DNA of 64,000 nt, taken from NCBI RefSeq assembly GCF_007004655.1, contig NZ_ML660097.1:62001-126000 (forward strand), read 5' to 3'. Below, one piece after another: positions 19,617 through 29,817 of the stretch. Below the pieces are notes generated by a model. That model saw nothing but the letters and a program-made list of their open reading frames with translations. It was not told the DNA's origin and ran no database searches. The first letter of the stretch is position 1. Every line of letters begins with the position of its first letter. This DNA is from Exilibacterium tricleocarpae. GTDB taxonomy: Bacteria > Pseudomonadota > Gammaproteobacteria > Pseudomonadales > Cellvibrionaceae. Both the position numbers and the translations under genes were made by a program.

Positions 19617-20315
19617 CTACTTCCGTTTTTGCGAATACACTTTCAGTTTGTCGATATCGCGCACCGTCAGGTGGCCGTACTCAACCAGTATCACCCCTTC
19701 CTTTTGCCACTGGCTGAGTTCCTTGCTGATACTCTGGCGCGAGGTGACGAGCATCTTGCCCAATTCCTCCTGCGAGACGTGCAGTCCAATGCGAATGCCC
19801 TGGTCACTCGGCTTGCCGTAGTATTCGGTCAGGTGCAGTATCCGCTTGGCCAGACGCGCCCGCAGGGTCAGAAATGCGGCGTCCTCGATATAGCTGAGCG
19901 TCAGGCGCAGGCGTTTGCACAGTAACTTGAGGATCAGGGGGTAGAGTTCGGGATGGATCGCCAACATTGCATGGAAATCCTTTTGCGGCAACAGCAGCAA
20001 CTGGGTGTGTCCGGCCGCGTAAGTATGATGGGTGCGGCTCAGGCCGTCGAACAGCGAAATTTCGCCGAACCAGTTACCGGTCTCGAGATAAGCGAGCAGG
20101 TGCTCGCGCCCGTCGCCTCCGAGACTGCAGACCTTGACGTTGCCCGAGACGATGCAATAAAGCCCGGTGGGAGAGTCGCCTTTGGCGAAAATCAATTCGC
20201 CGTCCTGTAACGCCTGGGCCTTCATCACTTGCGCTACCGCGGCGAGGATTGGCTCCGGCAGCTGCGAAAACCAGCGGTCTGTTTGCAGTATTTCCAGTTT
20301 GTCCTGTAATAGCAT
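19617..20315 (-). CDS. Crp/Fnr family transcriptional regulator
   Basis: The 232-residue protein has an N-terminal cyclic-nucleotide-binding-type beta-roll (about residues 20-135; LIFAKGDSPTGLYCIVSG, GNWFGEISLFDG) and a C-terminal winged helix of the Crp type (VSQEELGKMLVTSRQSISKELSQW). The N-terminal cysteine cluster of oxygen-sensing FNR is absent, so it is not an Fe-S sensor. The phosphate-binding region GNWFGEISLFDGLSRTH lacks the exact RxS of Crp, so cAMP binding is uncertain. The ATG at 20315 is preferred; the longer frame to 20390 adds residues that do not belong to the fold. It diverges from the TraB-like gene. Confidence 0.88.
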   Translation of the reverse strand: MLLQDKLEILQTDRWFSQLPEPILAAVAQVMKAQALQDGELIFAKGDSPTGLYCIVSGNVKVCSLGGDGREHLLAYLETGNWFGEISLFDGLSRTHHTYAAGHTQLLLLPQKDFHAMLAIHPELYPLILKLLCKRLRLTLSYIEDAAFLTLRARLAKRILHLTEYYGKPSDQGIRIGLHVSQEELGKMLVTSRQSISKELSQWQKEGVILVEYGHLTVRDIDKLKVYSQKRK

Positions 20316-20520
20316 CGGGCTTACACGGCTCTTACCAATCGGGTCGCGGGGGGTTGGATACCCTACCACTGGCATGCAATTACCGCGCAATCAGAATCGA
20401 TACTACAATAGCCGACCCGGATGAATCCAGTGCCGACTTGTTGCCTCGGGCGCTTCTCCGCCGCTGTCACTTTCTGGTAGACTAGCCGGCCGCTGTGATC
20501 GCTCGCCTGTCGATGATGTA

Positions 20521-20568
20521 GTTGTAAAACCAGTTGCAAAACCAGTTGTAAAACCAGTTGCAGATCCG
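20521..20568. repeat. Four 12-bp tandem repeats upstream of the TraB/GumN gene
   Basis: Units alternate GTTGTAAAACCA and GTTGCAAAACCA, with a decayed fourth unit, ending 22 bases before the next start codon. Confidence 0.8.
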
Positions 20569-20590
20569 TTAAACCCAAAACCGGCCCGTA

Positions 20591-21544
20591 ATGACCCCGA
20601 TCTCCAGAGAATCCCTGTCCCGTCCTGTCCCCTGTTGGCCACTTACCCGCGCCACTGCCGTTATCTCCCTGTTGTTTGTGTGGGTGCTGTCTCCCCCAGT
20701 AGTGGCTGCCACCGACGTATCGCCGTTGTTGTGGCGGGTGTCCTCACAGACATCCGCCGGGCAGGTTTATCTGCTCGGGTCGATTCACTTTGGACATCCC
20801 AGCCTGTATCCGCTGCCGCCGCCGGTGATGGATGCTTACCACGACGCCGAAGCCCTGGCGGTCGAACTGGATTTGGAGGCGGTGGACCCACACCACGCCG
20901 CCCGGCTGATGCAGGCCCAGGGGCGTTACCCGGCCGGTGTGACCCTGCGCGACACACTGGGCCCACCGACCTGGCAGCGCCTGCGGCAGGTCTGTGAAGA
21001 CCTGGGGGTGGATGTGGAGCGGTTTCTGCAGGTCAAGCCCTGGCTGGTGGCGGTGCAACTGGTATCCCTGCAGATGCTGCAGACGGACTACCGCAAGGAG
21101 CTTGGTGTGGATCGCCATTTCCTGCGCCTGGCCCGCGGCGAAAAACCCATCCTAGAGCTGGAGACCCTGGAGGAACAACTGGCCATTTTCGGGCAGTTTT
21201 CCGACCGCGAACAGTACGTTTTCCTGAAACAGACCCTGGATGCCCACGAGCGGGGACAGGCACACCTGGACATCATCGCCGCCGGCTGGCGTGCCGGTGA
21301 CCGCGAGGCGCTGGCCGCGACGGTGCTGGCGGCGTTTGACAGCGAGGATGTCGGCGCCAGACTCTACCGGCTGGTGTTCAGTGAGCGCAATGCGCGCATG
21401 GCCTCGGCGGCGGTAGGTTTCCTGGCTCGCAACGAGCGGGTTTTCATGGTTGCGGGGGTGGGCCATATGCTCGGCGAGGAGGGGATTGTCGCCCGTCTCG
21501 ACCGCGCCGGCTATCGCGTCGAGCAGGTTTCCCCGGGCGGTTAG
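20591..21544 (+). CDS. TraB/GumN family protein
   Basis: The 317-residue protein belongs to the TraB/GumN (Tiki-like) family, whose members are predicted metallo-proteases of the EreA-like fold. The N-terminal hydrophobic segment (LTRATAVISLLFVWVLSPPVVAA) is a signal peptide, placing it in the periplasm or attached to the envelope. The first conserved motif is LLGSIHFGHPSLYPLP and the C-terminal motif is VAGVGHMLGEEGIVARL; the two His and GxxH sites are the likely metal ligands. The ATG at 20591 follows a 12-base repeat array. Its physiological target is unknown. Confidence 0.88.
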   Translation: MTPISRESLSRPVPCWPLTRATAVISLLFVWVLSPPVVAATDVSPLLWRVSSQTSAGQVYLLGSIHFGHPSLYPLPPPVMDAYHDAEALAVELDLEAVDPHHAARLMQAQGRYPAGVTLRDTLGPPTWQRLRQVCEDLGVDVERFLQVKPWLVAVQLVSLQMLQTDYRKELGVDRHFLRLARGEKPILELETLEEQLAIFGQFSDREQYVFLKQTLDAHERGQAHLDIIAAGWRAGDREALAATVLAAFDSEDVGARLYRLVFSERNARMASAAVGFLARNERVFMVAGVGHMLGEEGIVARLDRAGYRVEQVSPGG

Positions 21545-21871
21545 CCGGCCGGGGTCGGCGCAGTCGTCGACCCCGGAATCGGCCGGCGGGGCCTTATATT
21601 GAACCTGCTGAATGAGTGTGGCACAATCAGCACCCCTGAGTCGCCGGAGGGGCGGGCGATATACTAAATTGCCCTGATAAATCAAAGGCTTAGCGGCTAA
21701 ATTTAGATTCCTGAGAAAGTTGGATTCCTGAGAAAGTTGGATTCCTGAGAAAGTTGCATTTTTGAGGAAGTTGGATTTTCGAGAAAGTGATATTCTCGAG
21801 AAAGCTGGATTCTTGAGTCAGGTCTTTGGTTGGACTTCTTTCGAAGTTGGCGGCTCGGCGTTGGTCGAATA
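21545..21871. other. Intergenic region before tRNA-Leu with a tandem-repeat array
   Basis: No gene is seen. The notable content is the seven-unit array at 21703-21821 and, presumably, the promoter of tRNA-Leu in the 50 bases after it. Confidence 0.5.
21703..21821. repeat. Seven 17-bp tandem repeats upstream of tRNA-Leu
   Basis: Seven units of TTGGATTCCTGAGAAAG type, three nearly identical and four increasingly degenerate toward the tRNA, end 50 bases before tRNA-Leu. Confidence 0.88.
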
Positions 21872-21956
<85 letters not shown>

Positions 21957-22030
21957 AATGCAGCAGCACCAGAATATAAGCCCAGAATACAAGAACAGTG
22001 GCATCACCCCTGAATTGCACGAGGAACACC

Positions 22031-23377
22031 ATGCAGGTTTCGATAGAGACGACTTCCGGTTTAGAACGTCGTTTGACGGTGGGTATACCGGCCGAACAGG
22101 TCGACAGCGAAGTGAAAAAACGTCTGCAGCAGGCGGCGAAAACCGTCAGATTAAACGGCTTTCGCAAAGGCAAGGTACCGCTGAAAGTCGTCAAGCAACG
22201 CTTCGGCGCCGGGGTTCGCCAGGAAGTCCTGGGTGAGGTAATCAATCGCACCTTCTACGAGGCGGTGCAAAAAGAAGCCGTCAAACCCGCCGGTCAGCCC
22301 AGCATCGAACCCACCCAACTCGACGAGGGTAAAGATGTCGAGTTTGTGGCGACATTTGAAGTTTATCCGGAGGTGGCGGTCAGCGATTTCGCCGCCTTCG
22401 AAATTACCCGTCTCAGTGCCACGGTGACGGATACCGATATCGATAACATGGTAGAGGTGTTGCGCCAACAGAGCGCCACCTGGGAGACTGTTGAGCGCGC
22501 CGCGCAGGACGGTGACCAGGTGACGATCGATTTTACCGGCACCCGCGACGGCGAGGCATTCGAAGGCGGCACCGGTGAGAACCACGATCTGGAGTTGGGC
22601 TCCAAGTCGATGATTCCCGGTTTCGAGGAGGGTTTAATCGGAGCGCTTGCCGGGGAGGAAAAGACGCTGGCGTTGACGTTCCCCGAGGATTATCACGCTG
22701 AAGATCTGAAAGGTGCCGCGGTGGAATTCAAAGTCACCGTACACCGTGTGGCGGCCAAAGAACTGCCGCCGCTGGATGATGAATTTTTCGCCAAGTACGG
22801 CGTAAAAGAAGGTGGTGAAGAAAAGTTTCGCGAAGACGTCAAGGCCAATATGGAGCGCGAACTCAACAACGCCGCCAAGTCCAAAGTGAAAAACCAGGTG
22901 ATGGAGGCACTGCTCGGAGCCCACGAGGTCGAGTTGCCGAAGTCGCTGATCACCAGTGAAATAGAGACCCTGCGCAACCAGGCATTGCAACAGTTTGGCG
23001 GCGGGGCCAATGCGCAGAACCTGGACCTGAAATCCCTGCTCCCCGACGAGATGTTTGCCGAGCAGGCCGAACGTCGGGTAGCCCTCGGTTTAATCGTGGG
23101 TGAAGTGGTAAAGGCCGCCGAGATCAGCGTCGATGCCGAACGGGTGCGCGCCATGGTCGAGGAGATCGCCTCCACCTACCAAGAGCCCGAGGAGGTAGTG
23201 AACTACTACTACAATAATCAAGAGCTGTTATCCGGGGTGGAGTCTGCGGTGCTGGAGGACCAAGTGGTCGACCATATTCTGGCCGCCGCCAAGGTGACTG
23301 ATGAACAAAGCACCTACGAAGAGGTGATCAAGCAGGAACCTAAAGATCGGGAAAGCCAGGGTAAAGACGCCGAATAA
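22031..23377 (+). CDS. tig: Trigger factor, ribosome-associated chaperone and prolyl isomerase
   Basis: The 448-residue product is trigger factor. The N-terminal ribosome-binding signature GFRKGKVPLKVVKQRFG is at about residue 43. The FKBP-like prolyl isomerase domain (about residues 150-245) has VTIDFTGTRDGEAFEGG and SMIPGFEEGLIG. The C-terminal chaperone arms follow, with a glutamate-rich tail. GAGG precedes the ATG at 22031; a GTG at 21998 lies in frame but extends past the normal N-terminus. It begins the conserved order tig-clpP-clpX-lon-hupB-ppiD. Confidence 0.97.
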   Translation: MQVSIETTSGLERRLTVGIPAEQVDSEVKKRLQQAAKTVRLNGFRKGKVPLKVVKQRFGAGVRQEVLGEVINRTFYEAVQKEAVKPAGQPSIEPTQLDEGKDVEFVATFEVYPEVAVSDFAAFEITRLSATVTDTDIDNMVEVLRQQSATWETVERAAQDGDQVTIDFTGTRDGEAFEGGTGENHDLELGSKSMIPGFEEGLIGALAGEEKTLALTFPEDYHAEDLKGAAVEFKVTVHRVAAKELPPLDDEFFAKYGVKEGGEEKFREDVKANMERELNNAAKSKVKNQVMEALLGAHEVELPKSLITSEIETLRNQALQQFGGGANAQNLDLKSLLPDEMFAEQAERRVALGLIVGEVVKAAEISVDAERVRAMVEEIASTYQEPEEVVNYYYNNQELLSGVESAVLEDQVVDHILAAAKVTDEQSTYEEVIKQEPKDRESQGKDAE

Positions 23378-23637
23378 TTGACCAACGTTTACCGCGAAGC
23401 GAAGGCTTTGCGGCACGCATTCGCAATCCCGCCAAATTATGCTGTGATCGAGGCGCCAAAACTGGCATATACAGCCGGCACACGTTAAGCTCACTACACC
23501 GTTATTGAATCAACACACGGGTTATAGTGTTATCGAGAGATATTGTTAGAGATACTGTTGGCGAAAGCCGTGCGTTGAGCCGATTAACACCGACCCGCAG
23601 TGAAAGGGTTGACTTCCAGAAGGACACTTGATTAAAA

Positions 23638-24279
23638 ATGGCGAAGTTCGATTTCTCATCACAAGCCCCCGAGATTACCGGCAGTGGGTTGGTGCCCATT
23701 GTGGTGGAGCAGACGGCGCGGGGCGAACGCTCCTACGATATTTATTCACGCCTGTTGAAAGAGCGGGTCATTTTCCTGGTTGGGCCGGTGGAAGACCATA
23801 TGGCCAATTTGGTAGTGGCGCAGTTATTGTTTTTGGAGGCGGACAATCCCGATAAAGACATCAGTCTTTATATCAATTCCCCCGGCGGCTCGGTGACGGC
23901 AGGTATGTCGATCTACGATACCATGCAGTTTGTCAAACCGGATATCAGCACCATGTGTGTCGGTCAGGCCTGCAGTATGGGAGCCTTTCTGTTGACCGCC
24001 GGCGCCGCCGGCAAGCGCTGCTGCCTGCCCAATGCCCGCACTATGATTCACCAGCCGAGCGGCGGTGCCCAGGGTCAGGCCTCGGATATCCATATTCACG
24101 CCCAGGAAATCCTGAAGACCCGCGACCGACTCAATGAAATCATGGCCGGCCACACCGGTCGGTCGGTAGAAGAGATCGCCCGTGACACGGAGAGGGACAA
24201 TTTTATGGATGCCGAAGAGTCCAAGGAATACGGGCTGATTGACAAGGTCGTGGAGCGGCGATTTGAGGGCAAGTCCTGA
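23638..24279 (+). CDS. clpP: ATP-dependent Clp protease proteolytic subunit
   Basis: A 213-residue ClpP, the barrel-shaped serine peptidase that degrades proteins fed by ClpX or ClpA. Ser113 (GQACSMGAF) and His138 (MIHQPSGG) are 25 residues apart, as in E. coli, and the C-terminal [15 protein letters not shown] carries the catalytic Asp region. The N-terminal extension before LVPIVVEQ is a probable propeptide. It lies 260 bases after tig, a gap containing no gene, and 218 bases before clpX. Confidence 0.97.
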   Translation: MAKFDFSSQAPEITGSGLVPIVVEQTARGERSYDIYSRLLKERVIFLVGPVEDHMANLVVAQLLFLEADNPDKDISLYINSPGGSVTAGMSIYDTMQFVKPDISTMCVGQACSMGAFLLTAGAAGKRCCLPNARTMIHQPSGGAQGQASDIHIHAQEILKTRDRLNEIMAGHTGRSVEEIARDTERDNFMDAEESKEYGLIDKVVERRFEGKS

Positions 24280-24432
24280 TTTGGGCGGGTCCCGTAGAGC
24301 GGTACTCGAATAATATACCCGCCTGGCGTTAATCTTGCTTCCATATAGGTAACATCCAGCACGATTAAGCACAATATAGATGCACTATATCCTGCTTCCG
24401 GGTAGGGATATATCACACATTGACGCCAGGCA

Positions 24433-24461
24433 CTTGAAAAATGGGCCAAAAGCTAGCATCT
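24433..24461 (+). promoter_or_regulatory. Possible RpoH-type promoter before clpX
   Basis: CTTGAAA at 24433-24439 matches the sigma-32 -35 box exactly. After 13 bases, CTAGCATCT only partly fits the -10 consensus (the CATnT part). It would start clpX transcripts independently of clpP. Confidence 0.4.
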
Positions 24462-24497
24462 TGTTAGCTGGTAGGGCATGGTTTACGGAGTGGTTTA

Positions 24498-25790
24498 ATG
24501 ACCGATCACACCAACGAAAACGGGGACGACAACGGCAAGCTGTTGTACTGTTCCTTCTGCGGCAAAAGTCAGCATGAGGTGCGCAAGCTGATTGCCGGTC
24601 CATCGGTGTTTATCTGCGATGAATGCGTTGACTTGTGTAATGACATCATTCGCGAGGAAATCCAGGAAAGCACCAGTGAGGGTGCATCCGACCGCCTCCC
24701 CACGCCGCAGGAAATAGCTGAGATTCTCGACCAGTACGTCATCGGTCAAAGGCGTGCCAAGAAAATCCTTGCCGTCGCCGTATACAACCACTACAAGCGC
24801 CTGCGGGTCGGTGACAAGAAAAAGGATAAGGACGATGTCGAGCTGGGCAAGAGTAATATCCTGCTGGTGGGGCCCACCGGTAGCGGTAAAACACTACTGG
24901 CAGAGACCCTGGCGCGGCTGCTGAATGTGCCCTTTACCATCGCCGATGCCACGACCCTTACCGAAGCCGGGTATGTGGGCGAGGATGTGGAGAACATTAT
25001 CCAGAAACTGCTGCAAAAGTGTGACTACGACGTCGAAAAAGCGCAGCAGGGTATCGTCTATATCGACGAAATCGACAAAATTTCCCGTAAGTCAGACAAT
25101 CCGTCGATAACCCGGGATGTGTCCGGCGAAGGGGTGCAGCAGGCGTTGTTGAAGCTGATCGAGGGCACCGTGGCCTCGGTGCCGCCCCAGGGGGGGCGCA
25201 AGCATCCCCAACAGGAATTCCTGCAGGTAGACACCTCTAATATCCTGTTTATCTGCGGTGGCGCCTTTGCCGGCCTGGACAAGGTCATTCGAGACCGCTC
25301 CGAGCGGGGTGGTATAGGTTTTACCGCCGAGGTGAAAAGCAAAGACGACAGCAAGAACGTCGGCGAGACACTGAAGGAGCTGGAGCCGGAAGATTTGGTG
25401 CGCTACGGCCTGATTCCCGAGTTTGTCGGTCGCCTGCCGGTGATTGCCACCCTCGATGAGTTGGATAAGGCGGCGCTGGTGCAGATTTTGACCGAGCCGA
25501 AGAATTCCCTCACCAAGCAGTATGGCAAGTTGTTTGCCATGGAAGATGTGGAAGTCGATTTCCGGCCCGATGCACTCGAAGCCGTCGCTACCCGCGCCAT
25601 GGAGCGCAAGACAGGGGCGCGTGGACTGCGCTCCATCATGGAATCAGTGCTGCTCGAAACTATGTACAAAATCCCTTCGGAAGACAGTGTGACCAAGGTC
25701 GTGGTGGACGAGGCGGTGATCAAGGGGGAATCCGAGCCCCTGCTGGTCTATGAAACGACGGAAACCCCCAAGGCTGCCCCGGAGGATTAG
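24498..25790 (+). CDS. clpX: Clp protease ATP-binding subunit ClpX
   Basis: The 430-residue AAA+ unfoldase that recognises tagged substrates and threads them into ClpP. The N-terminal C4 zinc-binding domain ([17 protein letters not shown]) is intact. Walker A is GPTGSGKT, the pore loop is GYVGEDVEN, Walker B is VYIDEIDKI, and the sensor-2 arginine region lies in [13 protein letters not shown]. Length and order are normal. A strong terminator lies 54 bases past its stop. Confidence 0.98.
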   Translation: MTDHTNENGDDNGKLLYCSFCGKSQHEVRKLIAGPSVFICDECVDLCNDIIREEIQESTSEGASDRLPTPQEIAEILDQYVIGQRRAKKILAVAVYNHYKRLRVGDKKKDKDDVELGKSNILLVGPTGSGKTLLAETLARLLNVPFTIADATTLTEAGYVGEDVENIIQKLLQKCDYDVEKAQQGIVYIDEIDKISRKSDNPSITRDVSGEGVQQALLKLIEGTVASVPPQGGRKHPQQEFLQVDTSNILFICGGAFAGLDKVIRDRSERGGIGFTAEVKSKDDSKNVGETLKELEPEDLVRYGLIPEFVGRLPVIATLDELDKAALVQILTEPKNSLTKQYGKLFAMEDVEVDFRPDALEAVATRAMERKTGARGLRSIMESVLLETMYKIPSEDSVTKVVVDEAVIKGESEPLLVYETTETPKAAPED

Positions 25791-25843
25791 TACCGGCGTC
25801 CCGTCTGGGTAAGCCTTGAACTATAAGTATATTTTTCATACAT

Positions 25844-25869
25844 AAAAGGGCCTGCTATCAGGCCCTTTT
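25844..25869 (+). terminator. Rho-independent terminator after clpX
   Basis: A perfect 11-bp stem (AAAAGGGCCTG, loop CTAT, CAGGCCCTTTT). It separates the clpX transcript from lon and, being symmetric, could act in both directions. Confidence 0.92.
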
Positions 25870-25890
25870 CGGGTTTTTCTCCGCCAAAAA

Positions 25891-25920
25891 CTTGTAATTC
25901 CGTTTGCCAACCCCCACTCT
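25891..25920 (+). promoter_or_regulatory. RpoH (sigma-32)-type promoter for lon
   Basis: CTTGTAA at 25891-25897 and CCCCCACTCT at 25911-25920, 13 bases apart, fit the sigma-32 consensus with one -35 mismatch. It is about 80 bases before lon, a classical heat-shock gene. Confidence 0.62.
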
Positions 25921-26001
25921 TATCTAACGATCCGTTCACCCCTGCCGGCGGTCAGCAAGCGCCCGGGGAAGGGCGTAAATGATGTGTTAGCGAGGCCACC
26001 G

Positions 26002-28422
26002 ATGACCCATAGCGAAGTACTGACATCCGACTGCCATGAACTCCCTCTCCTGCCATTGCGGGATGTGGTGGTCTATCCGCACACTGTATTGCCGCTGTTT
26101 GTGGGACGGGAAAAGTCCATTGAGGCACTCGAACAGGCGATGGCCTCTGACAAGCAGGTTTTGCTGGTCGCGCAGAAAAATGCTTCCGAAGATGATCCAA
26201 CCGAAGACGACATATACAGTATCGGTACCATTTCAACGATTTTGCAACTGCTGAAACTGCCCGATGGCACAGTTAAAGTATTAGTTGAAGGAGGCGACCG
26301 TGCCCGTATTGACCGCGTGGAAGATACCGGCAGTTTTTTCCGTGCCGATGTCACCTTGCTGGCCAGTGAAGATGTGCCGGAGCGCGAAGCCGAGGTATTG
26401 GTGCGCTCGGTGATGAACCACTTCGAGCAATACGTCAACCTGAGTAAAAAAGTACCTGCCGAGGTGATGACGTCGCTGTCCGGTATCGACGATCCGGGGC
26501 GTCTGGCGGACACAGTCTCCACTCATATGTCGCTGGAATTATCGCAGAAACAGGAGATTCTGGAGATGTCGAGTGCGCGCGAGCGGCTCGAACACCTGCT
26601 CGGTCTAATGGATGCGGAAATCGACTTGTTTCAGGTCGAGAAAAAAATTCGCGGGCGGGTAAAAAAGCAAATGGAGAAAAGTCAACGGGAGTATTACCTC
26701 AACGAGCAAATGAAGGCAATCCAAAAAGAGCTGGGGGAAATGGGCGACCAGCCCAGCGAAGGCGAAGATTTGGAGCGCAAGCTCGCCGAGGCGGGTATGC
26801 CGAAAGAGGCCGAAGAAAAAACCCGGGCGGAGCTGAACAAACTGAAAATGATGTCGCCAATGTCGGCCGAGGCGTCGGTGGTGCGGGCCTATGTTGACTG
26901 GATGATCAACGTGCCCTGGAAGAAACGCAGTAAAGTGCGTCACGATCTGAATCGAGCTGAAGATATTTTGGAGAAAGATCACTACGGTCTCGAAGAGGTG
27001 AAGGAGCGCATTTTGGAATATCTCGCGGTGCAAAAGCGAGTGAAAAAAATCAAAGGTCCGGTGTTGTGCCTGGTGGGACCGCCGGGAGTCGGTAAAACGT
27101 CGCTCGGTGAATCCATTGCCCGGGCCACCAACCGCAAGTTTGTACGTATGGCACTGGGTGGCGTGCGCGACGAAGCGGAGATTCGGGGACACCGGCGCAC
27201 CTACATCGGTTCGCTACCCGGTAAACTGATTCAGAAAATGTCGAAAGCCGGCGTTAAGAACCCGCTGTTTTTGTTGGACGAAGTCGACAAGATGGGGATG
27301 GACCATCGCGGTGATCCGGCTTCCGCCTTACTGGAAGTGCTGGACCCCGAGCAGAACAACAGTTTTAACGACCACTACCTGGAAGTGGACTATGATCTGT
27401 CGGACGTGATGTTTGTCTGTACCTCCAACTCCATGAACATACCCGGCCCGTTGCTGGACCGTATGGAAGTCATCCGTATTCCAGGCTACACCGAAGATGA
27501 AAAGGTCAACATTGCCACCCGTTACCTGATTCCCAAGCAGATGAAATCCAATGGGCTCAAGAAGGGCGAGCTGGCGATTGCAGAGGCTGCCATTCAGGGC
27601 ATTATTCGCTATTACACCCGCGAAGCCGGTGTGCGCGGTTTGGACCGGGAGATCGCCAAGATTTGTCGCAAAGTGGTGACCGAACACGTCAAATCCAAAC
27701 AGGGTGCCGGCGGCGAAGTGCACCTGGATAAATTGGAACACTATCTCGGGGTGCGCAAATTTGATTTCGGCACCGCCGAGGATGAAAACCAGGTCGGTCA
27801 GGTGACCGGTCTGGCCTGGACGCAAGTGGGCGGTGAGCTGCTGACCATTGAGTCCTCCGCCGTGACCGGCAAGGGCCGCATGATCAAAACCGGCTCGCTG
27901 GGCGACGTCATGCAGGAGTCCATACACGCAGCGATGACGGTGGTCAGATCGCGCGCCCAGGTGCTGGGTATCACACCGGATTTTCACGAGAAGTTTGATC
28001 TGCACATTCATGTGCCCGAGGGCGCCACACCGAAAGATGGTCCCAGTGCCGGTATCGCCATGTGCACGGCGTTGGTCTCGGTGTTAACAAATATTCCAGT
28101 GCGCGCCGACGTGGCCATGACCGGTGAAATTACCTTGCGCGGTGAAGTTTTAAGAATCGGCGGGCTCAAGGAAAAATTGTTGGCGGCACACCGTGGCGGC
28201 ATAAAAACGGTCATCATTCCGGCCGATAATGAGCGTGACCTGAAGGAAATACCGGACAATATCAAGGCCGATCTGACCATTAAGCCGGTGAAATGGATTG
28301 ACCAGGTATTGGAAGAGGCGCTGCAGTACATGCCGAAACCCTTCACCGATGAGGAATATGAGGCGCTGGAGGCAAAAGCCCAAAGCGAAAAAAAGGCATC
28401 AAACCGTATCAGTACGCATTGA
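26002..28422 (+). CDS. lon: ATP-dependent protease Lon (LonA)
   Basis: The 806-residue product is LonA, the AAA+ serine protease degrading misfolded and regulatory proteins. The N-terminal LON domain begins [20 protein letters not shown], followed by a helical coiled-coil region. Walker A is GPPGVGKT and Walker B is [10 protein letters not shown]. The C-terminal protease domain has the catalytic Ser in [11 protein letters not shown] and Lys in [12 protein letters not shown]. The ATG at 26002 follows GAGG by six bases; a GTG at 25984 adds six residues without family support. It is preceded by a terminator and an RpoH-type promoter. Confidence 0.98.
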   Translation: MTHSEVLTSDCHELPLLPLRDVVVYPHTVLPLFVGREKSIEALEQAMASDKQVLLVAQKNASEDDPTEDDIYSIGTISTILQLLKLPDGTVKVLVEGGDRARIDRVEDTGSFFRADVTLLASEDVPEREAEVLVRSVMNHFEQYVNLSKKVPAEVMTSLSGIDDPGRLADTVSTHMSLELSQKQEILEMSSARERLEHLLGLMDAEIDLFQVEKKIRGRVKKQMEKSQREYYLNEQMKAIQKELGEMGDQPSEGEDLERKLAEAGMPKEAEEKTRAELNKLKMMSPMSAEASVVRAYVDWMINVPWKKRSKVRHDLNRAEDILEKDHYGLEEVKERILEYLAVQKRVKKIKGPVLCLVGPPGVGKTSLGESIARATNRKFVRMALGGVRDEAEIRGHRRTYIGSLPGKLIQKMSKAGVKNPLFLLDEVDKMGMDHRGDPASALLEVLDPEQNNSFNDHYLEVDYDLSDVMFVCTSNSMNIPGPLLDRMEVIRIPGYTEDEKVNIATRYLIPKQMKSNGLKKGELAIAEAAIQGIIRYYTREAGVRGLDREIAKICRKVVTEHVKSKQGAGGEVHLDKLEHYLGVRKFDFGTAEDENQVGQVTGLAWTQVGGELLTIESSAVTGKGRMIKTGSLGDVMQESIHAAMTVVRSRAQVLGITPDFHEKFDLHIHVPEGATPKDGPSAGIAMCTALVSVLTNIPVRADVAMTGEITLRGEVLRIGGLKEKLLAAHRGGIKTVIIPADNERDLKEIPDNIKADLTIKPVKWIDQVLEEALQYMPKPFTDEEYEALEAKAQSEKKASNRISTH

Positions 28423-28554
28423 TAAGGTATGCCGAAGCGGCGCGAGACGCGCCGCTATTCGGGGAATTGCGCCGCAATTGCGGCCGTGAAACGCCGTTAT
28501 CGGTTAAATATCCAACAACTGTCTATTTTACTGGGTTTTTCTACGATTCCGTCC

Positions 28555-28583
28555 TTGACCGCCCCATACCCAGTTGGTATAAA
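28555..28583 (+). promoter_or_regulatory. Sigma-70 promoter for hupB
   Basis: TTGACC and TATAAA with an ideal 17-base spacer lie in the 302-base gap after lon, giving a leader of about 135 bases. Nothing else is recognised in the gap. Confidence 0.7.
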
Positions 28584-28724
28584 TCGCAGTTCACTCGCCT
28601 GGCACAGGGCTCTTTGCCTGATGTAGAGGCACATAGAAGGACGGATGGTCCACTGATAGTTTTACCTGCTCGTTAATTCTATCTTTTTGTAATTACTTGA
28701 ACCGAATAATAAAAGGGGTTTAGT

Positions 28725-28997
28725 GTGAATAAATCAGAGCTGATTGAAGCCATTGCTGCATCTGCGGATATTCCCAAAGCAGCAGCCGGGAGAGCCTTGG
28801 ATGCCATGGTTGATACTGTTTCAAACGCCTTGAAAGAGGGAGACCAGGTCGTGTTGGTTGGCTTTGGCACTTTCTCCGTGAAAGAGCGTGCCGCGCGTAC
28901 CGGACGCAATCCTCAGACCGGCGCACCGATTGAGATCTCGGCGGCAAAAATTCCGAGTTTCAAAGCTGGCAAGGCACTTAAAGACGCAGTGAACTAA
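28725..28997 (+). CDS. hupB: DNA-binding protein HU-beta
   Basis: A 90-residue HU-family nucleoid protein that bends and compacts DNA. It begins [20 protein letters not shown] from a GTG start at 28725, with AAAGGGG upstream. The conserved HU signature [21 protein letters not shown] (split here: [15 protein letters not shown] then RNPQTG) and the beta-arm proline are present, and the tail is [15 protein letters not shown]. Its position between lon and ppiD is the usual one and supports HU-beta rather than IHF. Confidence 0.97.
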   Translation: MNKSELIEAIAASADIPKAAAGRALDAMVDTVSNALKEGDQVVLVGFGTFSVKERAARTGRNPQTGAPIEISAAKIPSFKAGKALKDAVN

Positions 28998-29136
28998 GAG
29001 TTCACTGCCATTGCCTGAGTGCCTCCTCCCGGTAGTAAATCGGAAATGTAGACTCAGGGTGAGGGTTAAGGCATCAGCAAGTGTCGGGAAAGAATGTCAG
29101 GAAATAGTGTTGGTAATAGTGTTGGTAATAAAAAGT

Positions 29137-29211
29137 ACAGGAAGTACCAGCATAGGAAGCATAAGCACAGGTAGTATACGTACAGGAAGTACAAGCCCGG
29201 GAAGTGATAGG
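29137..29211. repeat. Five 15-bp tandem repeats
   Basis: Degenerate units of the form ACAGGAAGTACAAGC follow directly after three 12-base units of a different sequence at 29101-29136. Confidence 0.75.
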
Positions 29212-29737
29212 CGCTCCGGGACATAATAGGAAAAGGATAGACTTAAACAGGGAACTGGCAGGATGTCAGTCGACAAGATGTAAAACAGACTGTCTAGCCA
29301 TGCAGGCCTGAGAAAGCCATGCAGGTGATAGGTAGAAAGCATAGGAAAAATGCATAGGAAAAAAGCAGAGTACTAAATTTAGCGCGCAAGACATAAAAAT
29401 TCATTTGAAACAGCTTAAAAGTAATTGGCCGGTTTAGATGAGTCAGTCCAATCAGGTCAATAGTCGAGGCAGATACCGTCACAACGGAAGCTGTCGAGAC
29501 AGAAACTGTAAAGTTTAGGCAAGTGTCAATAAGCGTAAGCAAATGCGACCGGATGCAAGCGGCTGCAGGCAACCACAACAGATTTGCTGAAGTTCTGTTA
29601 GCTGAGGTTCCGCTAAGAAGTTCCGCTAAAGAGTTCCGCTAAAGAGTCGCTGAGGTCAGGGTTTCCAAAGAGACTGTTTTAGCCAATTCCGACACCGGCA
29701 CTCACTCAGTGGTCCGCGTCATCGATAAAACAGCCAG

Positions 29738-29764
29738 GGCGCATCAGCTTAGATGCGCCTTTTT
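29738..29764 (+). terminator. Rho-independent terminator 54 bases before ppiD
   Basis: GGCGCATC, loop AGCTTA, GATGCGCC, followed by TTTTT. It would end a transcript entering from hupB or from the repeat-rich region. Confidence 0.88.
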
Positions 29765-29817
29765 CATTTTTCTTATGGCACAGAATTTTTAATGATCCTT
29801 TAATTTCGGGGTGTGAG

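Larger units (their letters stand above)
28998..29817. other. 820-base repeat-rich region without genes between hupB and ppiD
   Basis: The stretch contains 12-base repeats at 29101-29136 (GTAATAGTGTTG type), five 15-base units at 29137-29211 (ACAGGAAGTACAAGC type), duplicated GCATAGGAAAAA near 29337-29366, and 13-15-base units ending TTCCGCTAA near 29586-29655. It is purine-rich on the plus strand. No convincing gene or structured RNA was recognised, but it ends in a strong terminator. Confidence 0.7.
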
